A stretch of 64,000 nt of DNA, taken from assembly GCF_947242115.1 (NCBI RefSeq), contig NC_074719.1:43037349-43101348 (forward strand), given 5' to 3'. Source of the DNA: Biomphalaria glabrata. Lineage: Eukaryota > Mollusca > Gastropoda > Planorbidae. The notes below the pieces were generated by a model, which searched no databases, had not been told where the DNA came from, and saw nothing but the letters and a program-made list of their open reading frames with translations. The position numbers were made by a program, and so were the translations under genes. This document shows positions 55,455-64,000 of the stretch, piece by piece. Each line of letters starts with the position of its first letter. The first letter of the stretch is position 1.

Positions 55455-55745
55455 TAAAAAAATAACTTTTGTGACGATCCTTTATTCAGGAAAATTTTAT
55501 AAATCACAAAACATTGTGAGAAAATGGATGAAGTTTTTAGAGATCTAATAAAATAAAGCGTAGGAAAGTTTTACTCTCATTGAAGGTCAGTCCATGTGAC
55601 TGGAGGAGTAAATTTCTTCTTTTGCATCCTCCTGAATTTCTCCATATTGCACTATGCGTGAAAATGATGCGCGACGGCACTCCCCTAGTAAAAACTAGGA
55701 GCTGTTGTTCCATTAGTATAGTTCCATGCTTAGGCCAAATAGATC
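55455..55745 (-). repeat. Interspersed repeat C, inverted copy
   Basis: Reverse complement follows 47700-47995 block by block, including ATGATGCGCGACGGCACT and GTTCCATTAGTATAGTTCCA. Spacing between the copies is about 7.5 kb. Confidence 0.7.
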
Positions 55746-56086
55746 ATTAAATGCATCAAAGTTAATTCATGGTTTATTTGTTATTTTTTGCGTCGCTCAT
55801 TTGAGCTGGGTTATTTCCGTTCATTTAGTTGTGTTGTGTTTTTGATTCCCACATCCGGTTTCCACTGAAAACATTATAAGTGTCACATTTTACATTTTTA
55901 TTTAGATGAACAAATCTAGCTACCCTCGTTTTACGTTGTTCACTTTGGCATTTTTCAGAGAATTGAAATATCACTACTATGTAACTATATATTTATAATA
56001 GATTTCATTATAGTTTTGATTTGCCTAATTGGTGCGCACAATCTAAACTTGGTCTAGATCAAGATCTATATTTATATTATTTAGGC

Positions 56087-56237
56087 TTGTAAATGTTTTA
56101 TAAGTTTCGGATGTTCCTTTCGAGTTAATTTATTGTCTATTCCAAACCTACCGCAGGACAACGCTGGATAGGCAGGGTTTGAACCCGGGACCATCGATAA
56201 GGCTAGCGTCCAAACCGCACGACCAGGCAGCCACCCA
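56087..56237 (-). mobile_element. SINE family 2
   Basis: TTTCGGATGTTCCTTTCGAG, CCAAACCTACCGCAGGACAA, GTTTGAACCCGGGACCATCG, head AGGCAGCCACCC. Confidence 0.75.
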
Positions 56238-56362
56238 AATGTATTACTATTCAATCTATTGCTTATCGGCATTACTACTAGATCTAGATTTATAAATTGT
56301 TAAAAACCAAATGATAATCATTGTCTGTGTCTGAATTTATCGCTGTTTTCTTATTCACCTAT

Positions 56363-56495
56363 CTCTATCTTATCTCTATCTTTTCTCTATCTTATCTCTA
56401 TCTTATCTCTATCTTATCTCTATCTTATATCTATCTTATCTTTATCTTATCTCTATCTTATCTCTATCTTATCTCTATCTTATCTCTCCCTTTAT
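56363..56495. repeat. 11-bp tandem repeat (TATCTCTATCT)n
   Basis: About twelve units of CTCTATCTTAT with minor variants. Confidence 0.9.
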
Positions 56496-56499
56496 AGCT

Positions 56500-56930
56500 G
56501 TCAATATTTCTTTTTCCATTTCTCTATCTTCTCTTATGACTACCAGTCCAACTTTTGGCCTTCACATCTGGTTCAGATATTGATTCCAGAGTAACTATTT
56601 TCACTATCAGGAGAAGGGGCAAAGACGAGTAACTGGCGCTTTAACCAGGCAGGAAGGGCTCGTTAGCCATAGCTGGCTACCCACCTAGGAGAAGGAAAAC
56701 TCTGAATTGAAACCTCTGCTGCCTTGCAGCTATACCCAATCATGGGAAAGGCTTCGTGGTGTCAACACTGACGAAAAATCAGGAGTCGGCTACCCTTAGG
56801 CAGTTTGCATTACTTAGTGCAGAGCCTGCGACGTCGCTGACCTCAAACTGTATCGGCACTTTGCGTTCCTTTTGGATACGTCAGTTGCGTGGAGATGTGA
56901 GTGGTGTAACAGACCCACTATAACATCATG
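56500..56930. repeat. Unclassified GC-richer segment
   Basis: It includes ACTGGCGCTTTAACCAGGCA, ATACCCAATCATGGGAAAGG and TCAACACTGACGAAAAATCA. It resembles untranslated portions of mobile elements rather than a gene; not identified. Confidence 0.35.
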
Positions 56931-57214
56931 AGCTTCAATAAACACAATGTTTTTATTAGTCTCTATTTTATGTTCTTTACTCCAGCCATTTGTTCTCTAA
57001 ACTGTTCTCCTTTTACACACAGTCCTGACACACTGCTGTTCACTCAACCATGTACACTCAAGGTCCACTGGTCATTTCATACACAGGCACACACACTGCA
57101 CTACCAGGGCACTGAAAACACATACACTTACTATCACATCTCCCTCCTTGAAAGCTTTGAGATATTAATTAATCATTTAATAGTTATGAATTAATTTTGC
57201 TTTATGTAGAAGTG

Positions 57215-57398
57215 TGGAACTCATTCACCAATCGTAAACAAACAACATTTAGCCACGTGGTGCTCTATCTCTTCTATATAATTTACGATCTCATGTTTAA
57301 TTCATGATGGTTGTCACGTGACAGGTTTTTTTTCGTTGTTTTCTCAATAAGATCACGTGACTAAATGTTGTTTGTTTACGATTGGTGAATGAGGTCCA
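57215..57398. mobile_element. MITE with long terminal inverted repeats
   Basis: TGGAACTCATTCACCAATCG at the left is inverted at the right as CGATTGGTGAATGAGGTCCA. The pairing continues through GTAAACAAACAACATTTAG to CACGTG, about 47 bp with few mismatches. The core is about 85 bp. No clear target duplication, so superfamily is open. Confidence 0.75.
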
Positions 57399-57611
57399 TT
57401 TTCTCTGTCTCACTATAAACAAATTAGTAAACTGAATACATGTTTAACACAACAGAATGTTCAATTGGATCAATAAAAATTATCTTATCTTATCTATCTC
57501 TCTTTTCTTTCTTTTAATGCTTTCTTTTTGTGTTTCTAACTTTTAAAAAATGTTTTTTTTTTTTAATCTCTTAACAGCTCTCTATTTTTTCCTTTGCTTT
57601 ATTTCTACTAT

Positions 57612-57832
57612 AAGAGTCAAGTTTCTCTTGCAGACCTTGCGATCCATGGGGCATCTGTTTCTGTGGCTCACGGTTAGCGAAGGTTTTTATGTGGCCAGCA
57701 CGACGTAAACTGCCTTTACTTTCCCCCAACTTAAGTCAGGTTGGGTGGACTCAGGAGCGCCTAAAAAATCTCGAAGTTAACCGAGATTCAAATCTAGGAC
57801 CCCAGGTTTAGAAGCCATTCAGCACTCCCCAG
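57612..57832 (-). mobile_element. SINE family 1
   Basis: CAGACCTTGCGATCCATGGG, TATGTGGCCAGCACGACGTA, ACCGAGATTCAAATCTAGGA. Head lost beyond GAAGCCATTCAGC. Confidence 0.75.
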
Positions 57833-57989
57833 CCCTCTGCACTGAATAATAGACATATTATTAATCTAAGTCCATACCATGTTTATGAAGTACTTGTAAA
57901 GCTGAGTTCTATTCCGTCTAAATTGCATATTTTCCTAAAATTATATATTGTTGAAATGTTGAGGCCCTTTTAAGGATGAGGTCATTTTG

Positions 57990-58147
57990 CAGCTGCCTGG
58001 TCGTGCGGTTTGCGCGGTTTGCGCGCTGGACTGTCGCTCATCCCCCGGGGATCCGGTGGGAGGTTTGGACTAGGAAGTAAATTACCTTCAACTCTGGAGG
58101 AGCATCTGAAACATGTAAAACATTTTACTAACATTTTACAAACAAAT
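57990..58147 (+). mobile_element. SINE family 2
   Basis: CTGCCTGGTCGTGCGGTTTG, GCGCTGGACTGTCGC, GGAGGTTTGGACTAGGAAGT, tail AACATTTTACAAAC. The B-box region is deleted. Confidence 0.7.
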
Positions 58148-58424
58148 AAACTGTCATAAATATGGTGCTATCTGTGCTATAGAGTATAATCTTTATCCTG
58201 AAGGGAAAGTTTCAAGCCTCTCTGCTTTTCTCTAAAGCTCTATTAACAAGCACAGCATTATATTCACTGATAAATGTGGACTAACGGACTCTGGAAACGT
58301 TTTGGTTTAAGGAAGAAAATAAAAATAAAATTACCATAGAAATATGAGATGCCTAGTTCTGGTAAATGAGGTTTGCTATTTTTAGAACTGTTCATTCTCT
58401 CTCCATTGCTGTTAACAGCCCCAT

Positions 58425-58690
58425 GGCCCTTCCACGATTTAGTATTATGGCCAAATCTACATCACACACTCCTTTCTACTGAGAAGAGAGGGGCCCCCCA
58501 CTGTGTCACTATAGTAACTGTGGCCTCACTGTAGAGCACATCCTTCTCGCCTGCCTCGGATACCAGGACATGGAACAAAAATATTTTAATTCTAGCAACC
58601 TTAAAACATTATTTGACAGCGTCGATCCCGGAAAAGTTACTAGGTTTTATCTGTAAACTGGGACTGACGGATTAAATTTAAGAGAGTTTA
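58425..58690 (+). mobile_element. I-like LINE C terminus, second type
   Basis: One frame reads CNCGLTVEHILLACLGYQDM then NLKTLFDSVDPGKVTRFYL before a stop. The CxxxLTVEHILLxCP block with following LF..VDP..+..FL is the usual end of RNase-H LINEs of the I group. Confidence 0.65.
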
Positions 58691-58699
58691 TTTGGGACA

Positions 58700-59479
58700 A
58701 GTCTCATTCTTATTAACTTATTTAAAAAAATTATGCATGAATTATAAACTTATTTTAAAACTTAAACAGTCACCTGTATAGCCTTTTACATTCCTACTCT
58801 ACTTGTTGCCCAACGTAGGATGTCCTTGAAAGACTAAGGGAACGATATAGCCTAAATTGTGCTGATGTGCCATAAAATATAAAATCCTAAATCCATGTAC
58901 CCATCCAGGCCCGCTGCCAGAAATATTTGACCACCTTACAGCTGGGTACGCGTGGGCCCCTCTGCCGACCTTCTAGATGCCAGAAATCTTCTGATACGTA
59001 TACATAGGAATTGGTATATATATAAATACTATACATATGATAATAAAACTGAGGCCACAGACTTGAGTACTGCATGTTTCCTTTTACGGCGAGCCTGGCC
59101 CATCTCTGCTATGGCCCCAAGGCCGTTGTAAATTGTAAGGAACTACGATAAGGCTTTTTAAAATACGTTACATGCATTTATTTAGCAGGATGTTTATGGG
59201 AATTTTTGTTTTTGTTGCAAATTGCTTATAGATTTTGTACCTATAAACTAAAGGGCAATTGTGACATGTTGTTATTTCAACCTTTTGTCAATTCCATATG
59301 AAGATAAACACTCTCAAGAAGCACGCTTTTAGTTCTGTATAGAGAAACATCACCTGTCACAGTCATGGTCAGCTGCCAACTCAGAGCTTTGTTTTGGAGA
59401 AATTGTCTAATACAGTTACGTTGTTGGGTCTCTGCTGCCTCAATTATAGGTCAGTGGCGTAACTTTATATTGTCTATAT
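58700..59479. other. Spacer, nothing recognised
   Basis: AT-rich with some unique-looking sequence. No exon could be supported. Confidence 0.45.
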
Positions 59480-59602
59480 TGTCATAACTCTGGTGGTGAT
59501 GCGGATGGGGGTAGTAGTAGTGTGTGTGTAGTCAGCCAACGCGAATAGCCACAGGCCAGCGCTAGACGAATGGTTAACCGTGACGAGTTGCGACGTTATG
59601 AT
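59480..59602 (+). mobile_element. LTR fragment, same family as 26087-26812
   Basis: TGTCATAACTCTGGTGGTGA, GTGTGTGTGTAGTCAGCC, GGCCAGCGCTAGACGA and GTGACGAGTTGCGACG follow the start of the solo LTR at 26087-26812. Only the first ~120 bp of that LTR is present. Old fossil. Confidence 0.65.
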
Positions 59603-59603
59603 C

Positions 59604-59878
59604 TAATCTCTTAAACTCTGTATGAATGTGATGTATCTCTTAAACACTGTATGAATGTGATGTAATCTCTTAAACTCTGTATGAATGTGATGTAATCTCT
59701 TAAACTCTGTATGAATGTGATGTAATCACTTAAACTCTGTATGAATGTGATGTAATCTCTTAAACTCTCTATGAATGTGATGTAATCTCTTAAACTCTGT
59801 ATGAATGTGATGTAATCTCTTAAACTCTGTATGAATGTGATGTAATCTCTTAAACTCTGTATGAATGTGATGTAATAT
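59604..59878. repeat. 30-bp minisatellite, nine units
   Basis: Unit ATGAATGTGATGTAATCTCT plus TAAACTCTGT, very uniform. The in-frame ITFIQSLRDY peptide on the minus strand is an artefact of 30 being a multiple of 3. Confidence 0.95.
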
Positions 59879-60106
59879 TTGAAAAAAATATTCAATATCA
59901 AGCCTTAAAGAGTATCTCTTAGAATGTAGAATGTTCAGACTATGTGAATGATTACAATGAATTAATACCTCAACTATTTAGTGTTCTGCATTTTCTAGTA
60001 AGTTTTATTTTAAAGTTAATTGAAAGTGGTGAAAGTAGGGCAGGGTTGGTGAAACTCTATGAAGTCTTCATGAGCCTATGAAGCTACATTTGACGTTTTC
60101 AAATGA

Positions 60107-60592
60107 CACACACTTAGACACACACTTAGACACACACTCAGACACACACTCAGACACACACTCAGACACACACTCAGAGACACACTCAGACACACACTCA
60201 GACACACACTCAGACACACACTCAGACACACACTCAGACACACACTCAGACACACACTCAGAGACACACTCAGACACACACTCAGACACACACTCAGAGA
60301 CACACTCAGACACACACTCAGACACACACTCAGAGACATACTCAGACACACACTCAGAGACACACTCAGACACACACTCAGACACACATTCAGACACACA
60401 CTCTCAGACACACACTCAGACACACTCAGACACACACTCAGACACACACTCAGAGACACACTCAGACACACACTCAGAGACACACTCAGACACACACTCA
60501 GAGACACACTCAGACACACACTCAGACACACACTCAGATACACACTCAGACACACACTCAGACACACACTTAGACACACACCCAGACACTCA
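60107..60592. repeat. 12-bp minisatellite (CAGACACACACT)n
   Basis: About forty units with CAGAGACACACT variants interspersed. Long frames (SDTH, CVSE, CLSV) on both strands are artefacts. Confidence 0.95.
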
Positions 60593-60628
60593 TCTCTTTT
60601 ACATTTCTCCCTTCATGCTCCCACACAG

Positions 60629-60831
60629 GTTTCCCTCTAATGTTCTGTATCCTACTGGAGCTCTATTCAATCGTGACGCCGACGAAGACCATCCCTGCGC
60701 AAATATTCACGGCCAAACCGGTGGAAGATCTCACCCGGCCATTCACGAAAAAGCTGCTGTTTCTGCCCGAATCTAAAGCTACGACCAGAATGATGAAAGA
60801 AGGCGCAAGTTTCGAAAGTTGGTACTTGTAA
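60629..60831 (+). CDS. Candidate terminal exon of an unrecognised gene
   Basis: A strong acceptor (CTCTTTTACATTTCTCCC then ATGCTCCCACACAG) precedes a frame reading FPLMFCILLELYSIVTPTKT, IPAQIFTAKPVEDLTRPFTK, KLLFLPESKATTRMMKEGAS and FESWYL, then TAA. Codons are G/C-leaning at third positions, unlike the AT-rich flank. AATAAA follows at 60857-60862. One other + frame is also open over most of it (FPSNVLYPTGALFNRDADED), so frame choice is uncertain. Upstream exons, if any, lie left of the minisatellite. I do not recognise the protein. Confidence 0.4.
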
Positions 60832-60856
60832 TAATTTAGCAATACGTTGGGGCACT

Positions 60857-60862
60857 AATAAA
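60857..60862 (+). promoter_or_regulatory. Polyadenylation signal AATAAA
   Basis: Canonical hexamer 26 bases after the stop of the candidate exon, consistent with a terminal exon. Confidence 0.35.
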
Positions 60863-60899
60863 ATACCTTTGTAGGTCTTATACTTTTTGGCCGCCCATC

Positions 60900-61165
60900 C
60901 AGGACCGAAGAAAATTACGTCCTGGACCAAACGTCCTGGACGAAGCATTCTGGACTAAACGTCCAGGAGCAAACGTCGTGAACCAAACGTCCAGGACCAA
61001 AGTCTTGGACCAAACGTCCAGGACCAAACGTCTTGGACAAAACGTCATAGACGAAACGTCCAGGACTAAACGTCGAGAATCAAACGTCCTGGACCAAACG
61101 TCTTGAACAAAACGCCATGGACGAAACGTCCTGGACCAAACGCCCAGCAAAAACCTTCTGTAGAA
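60900..61165. repeat. 15-bp degenerate minisatellite (GGACCAAACGTCCTG)n
   Basis: About eighteen units with frequent substitutions and small length changes, GC-richer than surroundings. Confidence 0.9.
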
Positions 61166-61660
61166 TGAAAGCGGACACGGATTGGATCTCGGGACCAAAA
61201 TGAATGCATGGGATGCATCGGAATGCCTGGCATAAAAGCCATCTTTATTAAGTTCTTAGAATTTAAATTTTTTCTGTTTTGTGCGTCTGTTATGGCCCAT
61301 TTATAATTTAGTGTTTAAATGACTTCCGGATCTATATATATACATTGTAAGATTGCAGAAACAAGGTGTGAAATAAAAGCTATGTTTTGGAGTGGGCTTA
61401 GAATAGGTCTAAATTACTCTGACAATCCTGATGTAAATATGGATTGATTCCATATTTCAATGCATTTTCATTCTTTCTTTTTTTGTTCTTTGAATCGTCG
61501 CTCAACGGTCAGACCCGTTTAGAGTGGGTCCTAGAGAGGGATGAATGCTATGAATTTAACTCCATCAATTGTCAAAAAGAAAAAAAAAAGAAATGCTGGA
61601 CTATGATTTCTTCAATGAAACAGAGAACAGTGTGGACACGTTGTTTAACGAGGCTTCATT
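61166..61660. other. Spacer with weak exon-like stretch
   Basis: At 61513-61575 an acceptor-like TCAG precedes TRLEWVLERDECYEFNSINC, but no donor fits. Otherwise AT-rich. Confidence 0.3.
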
Positions 61661-61667
61661 ACGTATT

Positions 61668-61866
61668 CAGTGGCGTAGCTAGGGTGGAGGAAGAGGGGGG
61701 GAGAATTAGAAATCCCCCCCCCGGGGTCTCCACTTGATGAGGGCCCTCAAATTATTATTTTTTTTACATAAAAAAAATTAAATATTACGCTACATGCATG
61801 GGCCCCCCAAAGAGGTCACGTCCCCCTGGGCCCCGAAACGATAGAAAATTCCTAGCTACGCCCGTG
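61668..61866. mobile_element. Non-autonomous hAT element, CAGTGGCGTAGC type
   Basis: Ends CAGTGGCGTAGCTAGGG and CCTAGCTACGCCCGTG, with duplications TACGTATT (61660-61667) and TACGCATT (61867-61874), one mismatch. The inside is G/C homopolymer-rich, typical for this group. Confidence 0.85.
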
Positions 61867-62039
61867 TACGCATTTTGTATGGTCTTATACAGAAATAAAA
61901 CTCAGTAGCTTACTACAGGTCAACAAACTGCTTCCCCACCAACCAACAAGTGCATAAATAAGCCATAGAAAAAAAGTATACTTCAAAAACCAAAGCTTAT
62001 TTAAGGGAAAATAACCGCTAATTACTACCATTTAGTTAA

Positions 62040-62236
62040 AAAATTACAGGGTTTAGCTCCTTTCTGCTCTACAAAACAAAATTAATTACTTAGTATTAAA
62101 CGATTAATTAGTTGGTAAACTTTTGGATTGTTTCGTATATTGTTATTGACTATGAATAATTATGCAAATATTCAACTCTAGCCGAGAATGGGTACTTAGA
62201 GAGTAAACGTGTATATTGGCAATAAGGGGACTAAAT

Positions 62237-62237
<1 letters not shown>
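62040..62237 (+). repeat. Family P repeat, right-half fragment
   Basis: TAAACGATTAATTAGTTGGT, TGACTATGAATAATTATGCA and GCCGAGAATGGG follow the family order, as at 33150-33250. Confidence 0.5.

Positions 62238-62321
<84 letters not shown>
62238..62321. repeat. (TA)n tract, about 42 units
   Basis: Pure TA. The IYIYIY frame is an artefact. Confidence 0.97.
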
Positions 62322-62325
<4 letters not shown>

Positions 62326-62465
62326 CATCTCTCATTTATTCCTCTTATTTCGAAATCAAACAACATAATTAATACTAAAATCTTTCCATAGTATCATTCC
62401 TGCCAGTGTCTTCACTGGTGTGTCCATAACTCCAGTTTCCCAATAAGTTTCCTTTCTTCTGACAG

Positions 62466-62594
62466 CCCCTGAGACTCAGCCGGTTCGCCACCAGACAGAA
62501 AAGTATGGCAACCTGGTGGCCAATTTGCAATTCGTGAACGACACAGAGATTCCCAGAAATCTCAAGTTTCAGATCATCACCTCTAAATATGACG
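62466..62594 (+). CDS. Candidate internal exon, phase 1-1, unrecognised protein
   Basis: The acceptor TTTCCTTTCTTCTGACAG is followed by a 129-base open segment and donor G|GTATGG. It reads PETQPVRHQTEKYGNLVANL then QFVNDTEIPRNLKFQIITSK and YD, with a split codon at each side (phase 1 in, phase 1 out). The length is exactly 43 codons, so it could be skipped without shifting frame, as is common for extracellular modules. Base composition is clearly richer in G/C than its flanks, and other forward frames have stops. No domain recognised. Other exons would lie left or beyond the window. Confidence 0.55.
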
Positions 62595-62754
62595 GTATGG
62601 CGCCAGTAATAACAAAAACAATACTTCCCTCTCCCTAATGGAAAGATCACTCAGACTTAGCAGCTTGAAAGTAGTATTATGTTTGCTTAGGAGCGAAGGC
62701 GTAGACGGTTTGAAATTATCCATACCCTTAAAAGCCCCATATGCGAATATTTTT

Positions 62755-63275
62755 TTACAAAGCTTAAATAGACTCACTTTGTCTGTCTGTCTGTTTGTCT
62801 GTCTGTCTGGTAAAAAAGTTGGTACACGTTATTTCTCCGACACCAAATCTCGGATCAAGCTGAAAGGTTGCACAATTATTTCTTATACCCGAAAAGACAA
62901 GAATTTAGAATTAACCAATTAGTTAATTAACTGTTGGTAATTAAATATTTTTGTTTGGTATCTCGAACAAGGGAAAGAAATTGAAGAAGAAATTGACTGA
63001 AGTGGTGGTATAAGCTGAATTAGTCCCATTTATAGGTCGCCGCTTTTTTAAAGTAAAATTAAAATTAAAAAAAAAACATAACTATACAAGCTTCTAAAGT
63101 CCTATGCACCTGACTAGCAAAGTGGTTAGTACGTCGGCTTAGGAGGCATGAGTCACGAGTTCAAATTTAAGTCGTTTCTAATCGCACAGATATATTGTCG
63201 TTAGTCTAGATCTATTACAAATTTAATTACATGACTGATCCAATCTTATTGATTCAATTACACTTCGTATAAGCT
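62755..63275 (-). repeat. Family P repeat, near complete
   Basis: Runs in reverse from AAAGCTTAAATAGACTCACT with (GTCT)n through TTAACCAATTAGTTAATTAA and TTTCTAATCGCACAG to GTATAAGCTG. It matches 15108-15745 with internal losses. Confidence 0.65.
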
Positions 63276-63599
63276 GTTTTTTTTTTTTTTGAATATTTTT
63301 AACTTTACATTTTCTTGTTTAACCGATTAAAAACATATAGTACAGATGTAACACAAAAAAAATTACACAGGATTACGTCCTTTCTGAGTAGACGTCTGAA
63401 CATTACAAGCGTATATAAAAACATGTGAGTTTAAAAAAATAACAACGCTGTAAAGAGACACAAAACTCTTTTAGAGAACATAGTAGACAGCAGTTAAAAT
63501 GGCCAGTTAGTATAAATTAGTTTGCAGTAGTTGGGCCTTGATTACATCATATCTCATGTGCCATGTATACTTAAGTGTAAAGTATTCAATCTTTATGAC
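63276..63599. other. AT-rich spacer
   Basis: Nothing recognised. Confidence 0.4.
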
Positions 63600-64000
63600 T
63601 ACATTTACTATCATCATAATCATAGTCATGATCATCACCAATGTCATCATCATCACCAATGACATCATCATCATCAATGTCATCATCCATCCATCATCAT
63701 CATCACCAATGTCATCACCATCAACATGTCATCATCATCACCAATGTCATCACCATCAACATGTCATCATCATCACCAATGTCATCATCATCAATGTCAT
63801 CATCATTCATCCATCATCATCATCACCAATGTCATCATCATCGCCAATGTCATCATCATCCCCAATGTCATCATCATCCATGACATCATCATCATCAATG
63901 CCATCATCATCCATACATCATCATCATCACCAATGTTATCATCATATCTAATGTCATCATCATCATCACCAATGTCATCACCATCACCAATGACATCATC
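63600..64000. repeat. (ATC)n-rich compound satellite reaching the window edge
   Basis: Units CATCATCATCACCAATGT and CATCATCCATCC alternate; longer blocks (about 33 bp, ACCAATGTCATCACCATCAAC-type) are repeated at 63700-63780. Frames of His/Ser/Ile are artefacts. Confidence 0.93.

Noticed and set aside
59611-59901. 96-residue ten-residue-repeat protein
   Set aside because: Encoded by a uniform 30-bp minisatellite without start context or flanking coding sequence.
60076-60579. Long cysteine/valine/serine-rich frames on both strands
   Set aside because: 12-bp minisatellite; frame is preserved since the unit is a multiple of three.
61513-61580. Exon-like TRLEWVLERDECYEFNSINC
   Set aside because: Acceptor is acceptable, but no plausible donor follows and it runs into a poly-A stretch.

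Overview
The window is animal nuclear DNA: AT-rich, repeat-dense, with spliced genes and eukaryotic tRNA genes. The best guess is a pulmonate, probably planorbid, freshwater snail. This is inferred from mollusc-type chemosensory GPCRs with single-exon coding regions, RNase-H-bearing I/Nimbus-like LINEs, and very dense AGATCTA-type sequence. It has not been tested by a search.

Host genes are few. Five tRNA-Gly(GCC) genes with identical sequence lie in the first 16.5 kb in mixed orientation. Three class A GPCR genes on the + strand (12573-13706, 31338-32393, 42773-43825) look like members of the gastropod chemosensory receptor expansions. The second and third are close paralogs (about 79% identical by eye count), the first is distant. 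On the - strand a spliced gene for a 101-residue secreted or membrane ISG12/IFI27-like protein can be assembled from two coding exons (21719-21875 and 18825-18973), with canonical splice sites and a 2.7 kb intron full of nested repeats. Two further candidate exons on the + strand near the right end (60629-60831, 62466-62594) have good splice sites and coding character but no recognisable family.

The rest is mostly mobile DNA. There are 3' fragments of at least six kinds of LINE: a (TAAGA)n-tailed family, RTE-like, one encoding a C-terminal C2H2 finger, I-like with RNase-H-type C terminus, R2/NeSL-like with restriction-like endonuclease, and L2-like. Three tRNA-derived SINE families are present. 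Boundary-resolved DNA elements include several hAT elements with 8-bp target duplications (one 2.2 kb element at 34071-36247), a Helitron with TC/CTAG ends and a terminal hairpin (23281-24682), a second Helitron inserted in a LINE tail, and two TTAA-flanked piggyBac-like MITEs. Two solo LTRs and one LTR fragment are present. Tandem arrays include a 22-bp monomer array with a 203-bp higher-order period, 30-bp, 15-bp and 12-bp minisatellites, and long TATC/TATG tracts.

The genes do not form one pathway. The tRNA cluster serves translation, the GPCRs probably act at the sensory cell surface, and the ISG12-like gene suggests an innate-immune or apoptosis-related membrane protein. No convincing new multi-gene system was found. 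The best leads are the unannotated ISG12-like gene, the LINE tail abutting the third GPCR start, and the two orphan exons.
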